Below, piece by piece: positions 31,263 to 43,267 of a DNA stretch of 64,000 bases. The number at the start of each line of letters is the position of its first letter. Position 1 is the first letter of the stretch. This DNA is from Antilocapra americana (lineage: Eukaryota > Chordata > Mammalia > Artiodactyla > Antilocapridae). The notes beneath the pieces are model-generated. The model searched no databases. It saw nothing but the letters and a program-made list of their open reading frames with translations, and was not told the origin of the DNA. The stretch is taken from NCBI GenBank assembly GCA_007570785.1, contig ML664161.1:1749821-1813820 (forward strand), in the 5' to 3' direction. The position numbers and the translations under genes were made by a program.

Positions 31263-32688
31263 ATAAACAATAGTAAGCTGAGATGTGGGTTGAAATGGAA
31301 AGATAATATAAAGTTAACCTCAGAACAATGAGGGCATTATGAACTCCAACCCTGCAGTCAAAAATCTGCTATAACTTTAGAGTCAACCCCCCATACCTAG
31401 ATGCTGTACCTGTTCAGATTCAAGCAAATGCTGATCATATAGCACGGTAATAAGTACCTAGTATAAAAATCCCATGCATAAGTGTACCCACCCAGTTTAA
31501 ATGGTGTTACTCAAAGGTCAACTGTATTTAAAGAATGACTTAAAAAAAACCCAAAACTCAACAGAAAATGTAATACTTAGGTATGAATTATGAAATATGG
31601 AATTAACGGCAGAAAACTCAATGTTCTTTCAATTGTTCAATTTTCTATTCCATTTTTACATCTTCATGTGTAGTTTACCTCTACTTTTTGAAAGCATAAC
31701 TCATTCTCAAGTATTATTTCTATGGAGAAATGAAAATGGTCCAAATTACCACCTTCAGGTAGAGGTAAAATATAATAAATATTGGAAGACTTGTAGTTAT
31801 TAACAAGATAAGTTTTAGTGGGTTTATAGTGAAATATTTTTAATATTTAAGAGTTAATGGGAAGCAAGAAAATTTAGATATTTAAAAATATCTGTCTGTG
31901 AATATCATGTAGGTGACTGTAGCATTTACATGTAGAGACAAGGTTGAAAGAGTATATTCTTTACTATGTTGTGTTGTTTTGTTCTTAACTACTTGGAGAG
32001 GAAAGGTGCTAATGCAGAAGAAGATGAATCTATAGGGGATAAGTTTGCCTTCAAATTCTATCTGGCTACTTTATGTGCCTGTGCCATCTGGGCAATATAG
32101 AAACAAACTAAGCCATAGGTCACTGAAATTTTCTACATTTAAAAGAGACAAACTTTAATGAGAAAAAGAAAACAGAAATTAGTTTCTGAATTATTTAGAA
32201 ATATCACAGGAGATGAAAACTGCTTAGTAGTTTCCACTGTGTAGATAATGCATCATGATCAATAGATAAATGCTAACCTTACCTTAAGAGCAAATATAGG
32301 AATGCATTATTAAAGAGGAATAAAATTGGTTGACTTCATTATTCCTGCAAATTTAATGGTATGTGTATGGCTTAGGAGCCATACTTAAATTTTAATATAG
32401 CCCATTCTAATTGGACCAACAACAAATCAAAAGAAACTTTATATGTAGTTGTTCTTCAGGAGACTTTATTAGTTTTAATCAGGGACATTTCTCTCGTGCA
32501 TAGTGAAAACTCAAGTCATGCTTTGTATCTGCAGAAAATTGGGCTTTCTGATAGCAACCCTTTCAGGTAACAGATGTTTAAATCCAACTCACTTAAGTGC
32601 TAGGATAAAGATACTGTTCACCTTTACTATTTATTTGTAAATGATTAATTTTAATTTTGAAATGTTATGTTTATTAAAACAAAAGATA
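31263..32688. other. Unassigned DNA, 1.4 kb
   Basis: No gene or named repeat seen. The only longer frame (31597-31803, 68 codons) shows no motif. Confidence 0.5.
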
Positions 32689-32699
32689 CAGATACCTAG

Positions 32700-32974
32700 C
32701 TGCTGCTGCTGCTAAGTCGATTCAGTCATGTCCAACTCTGTGGGACCCCACAAACAGCAACACACCAGGCTCCCCCTTCCCTGGTATTTTCCAGGCAAGA
32801 ACACTGGAGTGGATTGCCATTTCCTTCTCCAATGCATGAAAATGAAAAGTGAAGGTGAAGTCGCTCTGTTGTGTCTGACTTGTAGCGACCCCATGGACTG
32901 CAGCGCACCAGGCTCCTCTGTCCATGGGGTTTTCCAGGCAAGAGTACTGGAGTGGGGTGCTATTGCCTTCTCTG
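32700..32974 (-). mobile_element. BOV-A2 dimeric SINE, antisense
   Basis: (GCT)4 tail, GCTAAGTCGATTCAGTCATG, internal TTCTCCAATGCATGAAAATG and end GGGGTGCTATTGCCTTCTCT. Flanks ACAGATACCTAG and ACAGATAGTTAG are an imperfect duplication. Confidence 0.94.
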
Positions 32975-33061
32975 ACAGATAGTTAGGTATCCATTATTGA
33001 GTAAACATAGATTTAGCTCTCTGCTCTGTTATTTATGTTTTATTTTCCTTTTGTTCTTTTT

Positions 33062-33749
33062 TTTTAAAACAACAGAAATATTTTGTATTGGGGTAGAGCC
33101 AATTAACAATATTGTGATAGTTTCAGGTGAATAGTGAAGGTACTCAGTCACACATATACATGTATCTTTTCTCCCCCAAGCCCTCCCCCAATCCAGGCTA
33201 GTATATTAACATTGAGCAGAGTTCCATATGCTATACAGTGGGTCCTTGTTGGTTATCAGTTTTAAATATCGCAGTGTATACATGACATTCCCGAAGTCCT
33301 TAAATACCCCTTCACCTGGGAACCATGAGTTCTTTTCTAAGTCTGTGAGTCCCTTTCTGTTTTGTAAGTAAGTTCATTAGTGTCATTTCTTTCTATATTC
33401 CACACATAAAAAATGTCATATGATATGTCATATGATATGGCTATCATCAAAGAATCCACAAACAACAAAGGCTGGAGAGGGTGTGGAGAGAAGGGAACCC
33501 TCCTGCACTGTTGGTGGGAATGTAAACTGGTACAACCACTACGCAGAACACAGTCATTTAAAAAACTGAAATTAGAGGTACCATATGACACCACAATCCC
33601 ACTCATGGGCATATATCCAGAGAAAAACATAGCCCGAAAAGTTATATGAACCCCGATGTTCATTGCAGCAGTTTGCAATGGCCAAGACATGGAAATGACC
33701 TAAATGACATCGACAGAGGGATGGATAAAGATGATGTGGTATACCAAAT

Positions 33750-33786
<37 letters not shown>

Positions 33787-33899
33787 GAATATTACTCAGT
33801 CATTAAAAAGAATGAAATAAGGCCATTTGCAGCATCATGGAAGGATCTAGAGAGTGTCACACTGAATGAAGTAATTCACAGAGAAGGGAAAATATTCTG
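33062..33899 (-). mobile_element. L1 insertion with 5' inversion (twin priming)
   Basis: The minus-oriented 3' piece (33062 to ~33435) begins with the T run of a poly(A) tail and is L1 3' UTR in antisense, with ACATTGAGCAGAGTTCC and GTGGGTCCTTGTTGGTTATC. The adjoining piece (~33436-33899) is the end of L1 ORF2 in the opposite orientation: GGTGGGAATGTAAACTGGTA, CCAATGTTC-like ATGTTCATTGCAGC and GAATATTACTCAG. TTGTTCTTTTT at 33051-33061 recurs at 33900-33910, so both pieces belong to one event. A CA repeat has expanded inside. Confidence 0.88.
33751..33784. repeat. (CA)17 microsatellite inside L1
   Basis: Thirty-four bases of uninterrupted CA, growing where L1 ORF2 normally reads a short TATATAC-type stretch before AATGGAATATTAC. 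A likely length polymorphism. Confidence 0.95.
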
Positions 33900-34105
33900 T
33901 TGTTCTTTTTCAGAAATAAATAATTGCAGATATTACCAAAGCTCCATCACTTATATTTTACCTCCCTCCTAGGAATAATCACTCTCCTGAAGTTTGCTTG
34001 TGTGTATTATTCCACTGTTTTAAAAAAAATTCTCTCATAATTATGCATTCATATAACAATTTATATTGTTTTTCATTTTATTTGAATGGTTGCACACAAT
34101 ACATG

Positions 34106-34348
34106 CTGCTGCTGCTGCTAAGTCGCTTCAGTTGTGTCCAACTCTGTGTGACCCAAGAGAACACTGAGTGGCAATAACACTGGAGTGGGTTGCCATTTCC
34201 TTCTCCAAGGCATGAAAGTGAAATGGTAAAGTGAAGTCGCTCAGTTGTGTCTGACTCTTAGAGACCCCATGGACTGCAGCCTACCAGGCTCCTCCGTCCA
34301 TGGGATTTTCCAGGCAAGATTACTGGAGTGGGGTGCCATTGCCTTCTC
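34106..34348 (-). mobile_element. BOV-A2 SINE, antisense, with a 13-bp near-duplication
   Basis: (GCT)n tail, GCTAAGTCGCTTCAGTTGTG and end GGGGTGCCATTGCCTTCTC. About 40 bases are missing from the first unit (ACCCAAGAGAACACTGAGTG). CACACAATACATG (34093-34105) and CACACCATACATG (34349-34361) flank it. Confidence 0.94.
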
Positions 34349-34361
34349 CACACCATACATG

Positions 34362-35711
34362 AACTTTTGCAAATTGTTTTTTCTTCCTATATTATATATT
34401 TTTGCCTTTATTAATGTGAATATATGTAGATTTAGTTTTCTAATAAAGAATGCCATTATTTGAAGAAAATGTATCAATTAACTTAATTAATTTGTTTCTA
34501 CTTTTTCACTACTATAAATATTAAACAATGACTGCCTCAGCCATGTAAACTCTTGATCATATTCTGAAGTATTTCTTAGATACTTTCTGGGCCTGGTAAT
34601 GATTTGGTTGAGACGGTAGAAGACACGGAGGTTGGAAAGTGAATTTTCAATTTGTATTGCATATATTTTTAATTGTTATCTAATTTATCACTAAAAGACC
34701 CCATAAATAGAGTTTGATACAGCCTTGATGTCTTCTCTCATAAATAACATTTTTCTAAATGAACTTTACAAAGCTAATTTTCAGGTAGTCAACTGATTGT
34801 GAGATTTGCAATTTGATCACTGTTACCATATCCAATATCTGTGGAATTTCTTTAGTTCTAATTCATGAAGATCATTCATCTCTATGCATGAGCCCTTTCC
34901 TAACATCTTTTCCATTGGTTGGTGGGTAATTATTTCTTATGTCTCATCATTACTTTAGGTTCCACCTAACCAATTAATTAAACACTTTATGTCCCCTAAA
35001 GAACAAGCCATTTCTCTACTGTCTTACTTCTGTTTGAAACAGATTTTACCATTTGTCTTATCAACTGGTTTCAAAATTTTGATGAAATCTTACTACTTGT
35101 TTCTCCCTCCTCTTCCATATTCAGTTACCACTTCTTACTGAATCTATTACAATCTGTCTTGCAAATAATGCTTTATTTCCATGATTTCCTGGGGATTGCT
35201 GTAATAGTTTTGAAGCTGTATCTTCATTCTGTGGTCTATTTATCCTCCAATGTTTCCTTTTATTCATTGCCAATTAATATTGTTTAAAATTTTACCTGAT
35301 CATTGAACTATAATGCTGAAAAATGTATTAGCTATCTATAAGATGAACTTAAACTTTGTAATAAGTGATTCAACGACCTTTAAAACCAACCCATTATTTA
35401 ACCTTCCCACCAAATCCATAATTCTAGTATAGAAAATTTTCGGCTTCAGGTAAGGTTGTTTAATCTCATTATTCTTTTACTTTCTGCTTTGGCTATGAAC
35501 CTGATCATGCTGTTCTATTTACTAGTTTTTTCAAATATACTATAGTAAAGTTGCTTCAAAACATTTTTATACTGCTTGCTTTATAATATTTCATCTGAGC
35601 CTCAGGGTAAATTGGTCACACTCTTGTTTATTTATGATACTTTTTGCACAACTTATGCATTTTTTCATTTTAATGTTTTATTTATTTTTTAAAGTGCTTT
35701 TCTGTATTCCC
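34362..35711. other. Unassigned DNA, 1.35 kb
   Basis: AT-rich, no gene or repeat I can name. Confidence 0.5.
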
Positions 35712-35985
35712 ATGGTCTGAATGTTTGTGTACTGCCAAGATTTATACTTTATAATGTAAAGGTGATGGTGCTGGAGGTAGACATTTTAAGGGGCAATTAG
35801 GTCATGAAGGTGTAGCCTTCATGAATGGGATTATTGCCCTTATAAAAGTGGCCTTACCCTAACAGCTGGCTGTTGATGTCAGTCTTCTATCCTCCAGAGC
35901 TGTAAGAAATATGTTTCTGTTGTTCTTAAGCTACACAGTCTATGGTAGTTTATTATAGCAGCCCAAAGAAATTAAAACATGTTCA
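35712..35985 (+). repeat. Old LTR, probably MaLR-type
   Basis: GGTCTGAATGTTTGTG start, AATTAGGTCATGAAGGTGTA, GAATGGGATTATTGCCCTTA with TATAAAAG, and CTCCAGAGCTGTAAGAAAT then CTATGGTAGTTTATTATAGC. This order matches a familiar mammalian LTR consensus of the ERVL-MaLR group. The exact family is uncertain. Confidence 0.65.
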
Positions 35986-36139
35986 GTGTGATGAGTTTAC
36001 AAAACAAATCCAGCAATAATTTAAAAACTAATAACATATGTAGAACAAAGTTTTGTTTAGTAAAGCAAAATAGAAAACATTCAAAATATATAGCACTTTT
36101 TATTTTTTTACTATTTAAAATTCAACAGTATAATTTACC

Positions 36140-36720
36140 TGAAAGGAGAAAACCCTGTAATCATCTCAATAGTTACAGAAAAAGCATTTGTCAAAATTCA
36201 ACACTGCATTATAATAAAATTTTCATAGAGGGGAAAATTCTGAAGTTTAATAGGAAAACACCTATGGAAACTATTGTGCTAAATCATCCACGATAGTGAA
36301 AATATGAATGCTTTTCTTTAGAATCTGAAGGAAGGCAAGAATTTCTGTTTACATCATTCTATTAAGCATTTTGCTACTTCCCAGGCATTAAAGTAATAAA
36401 AGAAGAAATAAAAGATGCAATGATTGGAAAGGAAAAAGTGAAAGTGTATTTATTCATAGAAAACATTTTGTGTGTATTAATAACATTTTAAGTAATCTAT
36501 AAAGATTAATCAAGTGAATATTGCAATATTAATGCTAAAAGTCAATATATAGAAAAGTATTGTATTTCTAGTGCTATCAGTGAACAAATGGAAAATAATT
36601 TTTTAAAAAAGAGAAAAAGACTGTTTACAATAGAATCAAATACTTAGGATTAAAGGTAAGAAAATATTTGCAACACCTCCATATTGAATTATTTCATTTA
36701 TGTATTTTCAGAATCAGGCA
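36140..36720 (+). mobile_element. L1 ORF2 fragment (RT region), sense
   Basis: ATCATCTCAATAGTTACAGA followed by AAAGCATTTGTCAAAATTCA is the highly conserved L1 RT segment encoding the AFDKIQH-type block, here decayed. It continues through GATTGGAAAGGAAAAAGTGA and ends with GACTGTTTACAATAGAATCA. Frame is lost. Confidence 0.85.
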
Positions 36721-36890
36721 AAATTAATCTCTACGTATGCTTTCCTCTCATTGAAATGTCAATGTTTAGGAACTTTATTAACATATTCTTACAATATGAA
36801 AATATTGTTAAATAAAATAAATCTTGTCAAAGATTGATTTAGATCTTTAGCATGCAAGTCCGGAATAAATCTACTTTTAAAGTCCAATAT

Positions 36891-37100
36891 GGACTTCCCT
36901 GGTGGCTCAGTTAGTAAAAAATTCTGCTGCAGTGCAGGAGACCCAAGTTCAATTCCTGAGTTGGGAAAATCTTCTGGAGAAGGAAATGGCAACCCACCCA
37001 CTCCAGTGTTCTTGTTTGGGAAATCCCATGGACAGAGAAGCCTGATGGACTGCAGTCCGTTGCATCACAAGAGTCAGACATGCCTTAGCAATTAAAACTG
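36891..37100 (+). mobile_element. Bov-tA SINE
   Basis: GACTTCCCTGGTGGCTCAGT head, GTTCAATTCCTGAGTTGGGA B-box region and body to GAGTCAGACATGCCTTAGCA. A CCCA unit is duplicated (AACCCACCCACTCCAG). Confidence 0.93.
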
Positions 37101-37946
37101 AAAGGGAAAAACTAAAGTTTACTATATTTCAACCTACCTCTCTCTCAATCTACTATATATATAATCTATTTTTATTTGCTAAATAAATGACTAAATTAAT
37201 CTGAAAATATATTTGTTTTGTTGTAATTATTACTGTCATGAAACATCTATTTTAAATAGCTAGAGTTTCTGCAAGTAATTAAACAGCATGATATTATTTA
37301 TTATCAATGTGGACTCAAACATTAAAAACTACAATTTCAAACTCAAAGTCTAATGGAATTAGTTTTTATGTTTCTCATTTTTATTATATTTAAATTACAT
37401 TCAAAGGAGTAATCAACAGATCATTATAAACTTCATGTTGATTACAGTAGTCTATTTTAAGTCCTTGGTGTATAGTCTAATTGTGTTTTGTGACTGTATG
37501 ATAAATTAACATGTGAAGCATGTTTTGTAGCTTCTTAAACATAGATGCATTTTTCAGAACTTGAGACAAAATCAAGCATTTCACTTCAAATGACTGCTTA
37601 ATATTTTTTTCTAGCTTTCATAACTTGAATTCAGAGGTCACAGACAATAGAAATGAATTCTTACAGACAACTGATATTCTTAACAACTTTTGAAACTTTC
37701 CTCTGACACTGTGTTTGACAATTTATTTATCTGTTGCTCTTAAAGTTTTATCGGTAATAACATCTGCTCTCCATTACGGTGATAATACTCTTGCACATAG
37801 TCTGGATTTTTGTCGTTACCAGAAGCAGTTGTATATCTTCCAAAGTCATGAATTAAATCCTACCTCTCCTATCACAGTTTCTGATTATTTCAATTCATTT
37901 ATGCAAAAGCTTCCATAATCAAAACTCCACTTTTAAAACAACCCTA
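37101..37946. other. Unassigned DNA
   Basis: AT-rich, nothing recognised. A 67-codon frame at 37715-37918 has no motif. Confidence 0.5.
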
Positions 37947-38064
37947 GGCAATTCCCTGACTATGTTAGGACTCCATGCTCTTACTGCCTAGGGCTGGGTT
38001 TCAATCTCTGGTCAGGGAACAAGGATTCTACAAGCCATGCAGTGAAGCCAAAAGACAAAAGAAA
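37947..38064 (+). mobile_element. CHR-type SINE
   Basis: CAATTCCCTGACTATGTTAG head, TTTCAATCTCTGGTCAGGGA B-box region and an A-rich end. It is separated by ~245 bp from a BovB 3' end. Confidence 0.78.
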
Positions 38065-38309
38065 AATACATCCTGGACCACATGGCAGTGGGGTTGGGGG
38101 AAATGCAGTACCTTTTTGGGGAGATAGAGCTTGTATGAAATGGGGGGAGTATAGATAGACAGGCAACAAGAGGGTTGCCCAGCCAGCACAGCCCTGGTAG
38201 GGTGAGGAGAGCAGTTCTATGAGGAGGCAAATTAGGACAAGGTATTGAATCTTCTGCAGTATAAGGAAGGAACATTTGAGGGGTGGTGGTGTTTATGGTG
38301 ACTCAAAGC

Positions 38310-38932
38310 TGGTCACTTCGTGGCAAATAGAAGGGGAAAAAGTGGCAACTGTGACACATTTTCTTAGGCTCCAAAATCACTGCAGACAGTGACTGCAACC
38401 ATGAAATTAAAAGACATTTGCTCCTTGGAAAGAAAACTATGACAAACCTACACAGCATGTTAAAAAGCAGAGACATCACTTTGCCAATAAAGGTTCATAT
38501 GGTCAAAGCTATGGTTTTTCCCGTAGTCACATATGGATGTGAGAGTTGGACCATAAAGAAGGCTGAAAGCCAAAAAATTGATGCTTTTAAATTGTGGTGC
38601 TGGAAAAGACTCTTGAGAGTTCCTTGGACAGCAAGCAAATCAAACCTAAGTCAATTCTAAAGGAAATCAACCCTGACTGATGCTGAAGTTGTAATATTTT
38701 GGCCACTTAACACAAAGAGTCTACTCATTAGAAAAGACTGATGGTGGGAAAGATTGAAGGCAAAAAGAGGAAGGAGTGGCAGAGAGTGAGCTAGATGGTT
38801 AGACAGCATCACAGACTCAATGGACATGAATTTGAGCAAACTCCAGGAGATAGTGGAGGACAGAGGAGCCTAGCTTACTGCAGCCCATGGGGTCACAAAA
38901 AGTTGAACATGACTTAGCAACTGAACAACAGT
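38310..38932 (+). mobile_element. BovB LINE 3' end, diverged
   Basis: TCACTTCGTGGCAAATAGAA through ATGACTTAGCAACTGAACAA. The frame 38418-38660 keeps MLGKK-type LLGKKTMTNLHSMLKSRDI and TYGCESWTIKKAES. It is more decayed than other copies, ends in a CAACA-type tail rather than ACTGAACTGA, and lacks part of the C-terminal block. Confidence 0.92.
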
Positions 38933-40779
38933 AACAACGAAAGCTGAGTGACTCAAAGAATCTCAATGGGAATAGAACAGAATGTATACTAGGTGTGGCA
39001 GAGGGTTGGTGTGGATACTGGCATCAAACATTGTAACCCCTCAATATTAATTCTAGTTTTTTTCAGTTTTCATATTTGTCTCTCCCTTCTCTGGCAGTAA
39101 CAAGCTTGGCTCACAGTTCCCTCAAAATACGTATATATTTCAGTAATTTTTTGTAAGAAATCAACTTATATATTGAGCTGAGGAGAAAAGGGGGCTTATA
39201 GATAAGAAAATGGAGAAAACAAATGACTATTGGGTAGCTATGTTGCAGGTATTGGGACCAACTCACAGTTTCACAATAGAGAGATTATATAGCTCAATGC
39301 CAATGTCCTTACATTTAATTTATCATGGCATGATCCAGAGAAGTCACAAAGAGAGGGGAAATAAATAATTACATATTTTTAGCCAGAGCCTGAAAAACTA
39401 ATTTAGCAGCCTTACCTATTTATATACAGGAATAGAGGGTTTATACACAAGATTTATTGTCAGTTGGAGCACAATGCCAGAGATACAATAGAGTAAGGGA
39501 GCATGTAAAAGGGTGTGGAGAGGCCAGTGGGCCACTGGAAACCAGCAGACCTCTTATTATAATGTCGAGTAATATTACCAAGTGCAAAGTTGATTTTCAA
39601 TTGCTTTATTAAGACATCATTCATAAAGTATCTACTTGAGTAGTGAGTATGGTACTTTAAATAGATTATTTTTTTCCTGTAAAACACATTTTTGCTATAA
39701 TTAACATAACCTGACCTGAACCATCCTGTCAAGTTAGATGTAGTCTTATATACATTTGATTCAACTATATTGTCACAATATAAACCCTTTTTCCCTCTAA
39801 AGGCAATATAGTTCTAGAAAACTTAGAGAAAACATTTTCCTTTTACTGCTTAATACTCTTTATATCTATACCTCAGCTCCCAACTAAGTATCAAATCTAC
39901 TTTTGATCTAAATAAAAGGTAAAAGGATATCCAGCTGTAGTAAAAAATAATCCAATTTACGTATGGTATAGGCAAGAAAGCTAGGAAAAAATTTTAAAAA
40001 TTATTCAATGATTTGTCTAATCTCTTGTTTCACTTGACTTATGAGGCCTGGTTTTGTGATTTCCTTTATAAGGTATTCTTATTTTAACAAGTCTTCTAAA
40101 TAAATATTTTTTTCTTATAATGGCATAATTTTAACTTTTACTATTAGTTTTTTGGCATATATAATTTTAATTTGTTTCAGCCAGGAACATTTTGTTGGCA
40201 TTGAATATGAACAATTAGAAAGGGAGGAGAGGGAAGCTTCTTTCCATTACTTTAGGTCAACATTCACTTATAGTCAAAATTTGTAACAAATTTCTGAAAA
40301 AAAAATTATTTAGCTTGTATCCTCCTATATGAGCTATTTATTTTCAAAGCTGATTATCCATCCCTCCCCGAGAAAACTTCAATGGTAAGTGAAATTCTAG
40401 AGATATAAGTTAGAGATATTTCCCATATTCTCATTTCTATTATTTTTCAAGTGGCTGGTGTTGCAAAGCATTTCATTCTCCAGTATCCTTTTTGTTAGTT
40501 TCTTTCATGAAAATATTTTCTTTTTGGCTTTAAGTTCCAGACATCTTTTCTTTTTGTCAGCATTCAAATGTTCTACCTATTATCGGCCAATAAATCAAAT
40601 CTGTATTTTTCATTATACTTTAGTTGTTTTCATCTTGCTTTGAAATAATGTATGAACTTTATCAGAAAAAATAGTATTTAGAGAAACTATATGTTCTTTT
40701 GGTCATTTATGTGGGAAAAAACACACTAGTCTCTTATGAATAAAATTATTAATTACTACACTATAAAATTATGAAATTA
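38933..40779. other. Unassigned DNA, 1.85 kb
   Basis: No gene or repeat recognised. Frames at 39460-39732 (minus) and 40458-40643 (plus) carry no motif. Confidence 0.5.
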
Positions 40780-41655
40780 TTTTGCCTTTTCTTTTTTGTT
40801 ATATTGTTGAAATCATACAGTATGTAGACTTCTCAGATTGCTTTTTTTCACTTAGTAATATGGGTAAAATGTTTCTTTATTTCTCTTCATAGCTTGATAG
40901 CTCATTCCTTTTTAGTGCTAAATAATACCTCACTGCCTAGATATTCTATAGCTTATTTATCCAGTCATAGTTTATTTATTTATTTACCAAGGAATCTTGG
41001 TTCTTCTGTCTTTTGGCAATTATGATTAAAGCTTCTATCAATATAAACATCTGTACAGGTTTTTGTATGGATATTAGGTAAATACCAAGAAGTATAATTG
41101 CTATACTGTACGGTAAAGTATATAGTGTTTTGTAAGAAACTACCAAACTATCTCCCAATGTGGCTTTACCATTTTGCATTTCCACCAGAAATGAATGAGA
41201 GTTTCAATTGCTCTACATTCGCTCCATCATTTGATGGTGTCGGTGTTCCTAATTTTGACCATTCTAATAAGTGAAGAGTGGTATCTCACTGTTGTTCTAA
41301 ATTGCATTTCTTTGATGATATATGACATGCAGATTCTTTAAATATGCTTATTTGCCCCTTTATATCTGCCTTGGTGAGGTGTCTGTTAAAGTCACTGGCC
41401 TAAATTTTAATTGGGTTGTGTGTGTCCTTATGTTGAGTAGTAAGCTTTCTTTAAATATTTTAGATAACAGCCAGATGTGTCTTTTACAAATATTCTCTCC
41501 CAGTCTGTGGCTTGTCTTCTCATTTTCCAAACAGTATCTTTTCAAATTAGAAGTTTTTAATTTCAGTGAAGTCCAGCTTATCAATTATTTCTTTCAAGAA
41601 TTGTGATTTGACATTGCACTTAAAAAGTCCTGGCCAAATACCAGGTTATCTAGAT
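40780..41655 (-). mobile_element. Ancient L1 ORF2 3' region, antisense (5' piece of an inverted L1)
   Basis: Antisense L1 landmarks in order: TAGTGCTAAATAATACCTCA, GTGGCTTTACCATTTTGCAT, TTTTGACCATTCTAATAAGT, TGGTATCTCACTGTTGTTCT and CCCAGTCTGTGGCTTGTCTT. The adjoining 3' UTR at 41665-42066 runs the other way, consistent with one twin-primed insertion. Confidence 0.85.
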
Positions 41656-41664
41656 TTTCTGGAA

Positions 41665-42066
41665 TAGAAAAACTTTGAAGACAATAATATCAGTGGGTGC
41701 TGGGGTTAGAGGAAAGATTTGGAATAATAGGCTGAGAACAGATGATTTTTAAGGAGGTAAAACTGTTCTGAATGATGTTATACATATATGTATGGTATAT
41801 ACATGTCCTTTTACATTTGTCCAAACCAACAGAATGTTCGATGCCCAGAGTTAAATCTAATTTAAGCTATGGAATCAGGGTGATAATGATGTGTTAATGT
41901 AGGTACAACAGTTGTAACAAATGTACAACTCTGGTGGAGGATGTTGATAATGAAGAGGCATGCATGCATGGGAGCAGGGGCTACAGGGAAATTTCTAACT
42001 TTCTGCTCAGTTTTGTTATAAACCTAAAGTTAGGCTCTAAAAAATAAATCCTATTAAAAATTACAA
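41665..42066 (+). mobile_element. Ancient L1 3' UTR, sense (3' piece)
   Basis: CAGTGGGTGCTGGGGTTAGA, AATGTACAACTCTGGTGGAG and GCATGCATGGGAGCAGGGGC with the terminal AAAAAATAAATCCTATTAAA are typical of older mammalian L1 3' ends. Confidence 0.82.
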
Positions 42067-42187
42067 AATTATTTGTCACTAACAAATTTGTACTTTAAAC
42101 AAACATGATATGTCAATACCAAAATCTTGTCTAATATATGCAGCAAATTTCATTTTGCCAGTATTTTTTGCCTTTTATATTTGAAGA

Positions 42188-42386
42188 AAGTGCAAAGTGC
42201 ACATCGCTCAGTCGTGTCTGACTCTTTGCGACCCCATGGACTACACAGTCCATGGAATTCTCCAGGCCAGAATACTGGAGTGGGCAACCTTTCCCTTCTC
42301 CAGGGGATCTTGCCAACCCAGGGATCAAACCCAGGTCTCCCGCATGGCAGGCGGATTCTTTACCAGCTAAGCCATAAGGTAAGCCC
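42188..42386 (-). mobile_element. Bov-tA SINE, antisense, with an 11-bp duplication
   Basis: ATCGCTCAGTCGTGTCTGAC to CTAAGCCATAAGGTAAGCCC. ATATTTGAAGA at 42177-42187 recurs at 42387-42397. Young-looking. Confidence 0.94.
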
Positions 42387-42737
42387 ATATTTGAAGAGGG
42401 CAAATGCATTTTGTCAAGCATATTCTTCCTCTGGTTTTCGAAGATAGTTTCCCTGTAACTTAGTTCCTGTCTTAATGCTATGTAACAAGATTACTTTTTA
42501 CTAATTTTCCACAATACACATTGCTTTATTTTCCTATCTCAATTTTTTTCAGATAGTTTTTGCATGACCCATCTTTGTTTTAATACCAAATTAAATCTTT
42601 CCATATATCTCTTCTCAAAGAAGATTGATTGTGGGCATAGTTACATAACACTTCACATGAAATGAAAGTGAATAGAATTATTTATACCTGCAGACATACA
42701 TACAAATAAATTTAAGCTTTAAAAATGATAAAGCTGA

Positions 42738-43250
42738 TTCAAATGAATTTTTCCTTAATGCTGAGTAATATTCCATTGTGTATATGTACCACAGCTTTCT
42801 TATCCATTCATCAGTTGATGGGCATCTAGGTTGGTTCCATGTTCATTTGAATCAGTTCTACTCAGATGGACGAAACTGGAGCCCATTATCCAGAGTGAAG
42901 TAAGCCAGAAGCAAAAACAACAATACAGTATATTAACGCATATATATGGAATTTAGAAAGATGGTAACGAGAACCCAGCATGCGAGACAGCAAAAGGAAC
43001 GCAGATGTATAGAATAGACTCAGGGCCTCTGTGGATGAGGGAAAGGGTGGGATGATATGGGAGAGTGGCATTGAAACATGTTAATTATCATATGTCTAAG
43101 CAATAGCCGACCCAGGATTGATGCTTGGGACTGGTGCAAAGAGATTTCCCGGGGGGAGGGAGGAGGGAGGGGGGTTCTGGAGGGGGAGCATATGTAAACC
43201 CATGGTGATATCATGTCATTGTTTGGCAAAACTAATAAAAAAATGTTAAA
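42738..43250 (+). mobile_element. Bovine-type L1 insertion with 5' inversion and a 17-bp duplication
   Basis: The first ~105 bp (42738-~42842) is the end of L1 ORF2 in antisense (GAGTAATATTCCATTGTGTA, GCATCTAGGTTGGTTCCATG). From ~42843 the element runs in sense through the ruminant L1 3' UTR (GGTAACGAGAACCCAGCATG, CCCATGGTGATATCATGTCA) to an A-rich tail. AAAAATGATAAAGCTGA at 42721-42737 recurs perfectly at 43251-43267. TTCATTTGAATCAG appears in both pieces, so the inversion junction carries a small duplication. Confidence 0.93.
43151..43186 (+). other. G-rich tract in the L1 3' UTR, G-quadruplex-capable
   Basis: Six or more runs of three or more G separated by one to five bases. This polypurine tract is a known feature of mammalian L1 3' UTRs and is repeated in the copy at 48017-48062. 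Confidence 0.8.
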
Positions 43251-43267
43251 AAAAATGATAAAGCTGA

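Noticed and set aside
33646..33972. 108-codon frame with a long His/Thr repeat
   Set aside because: The repeat is a translated CA microsatellite inside an inverted L1 fragment.
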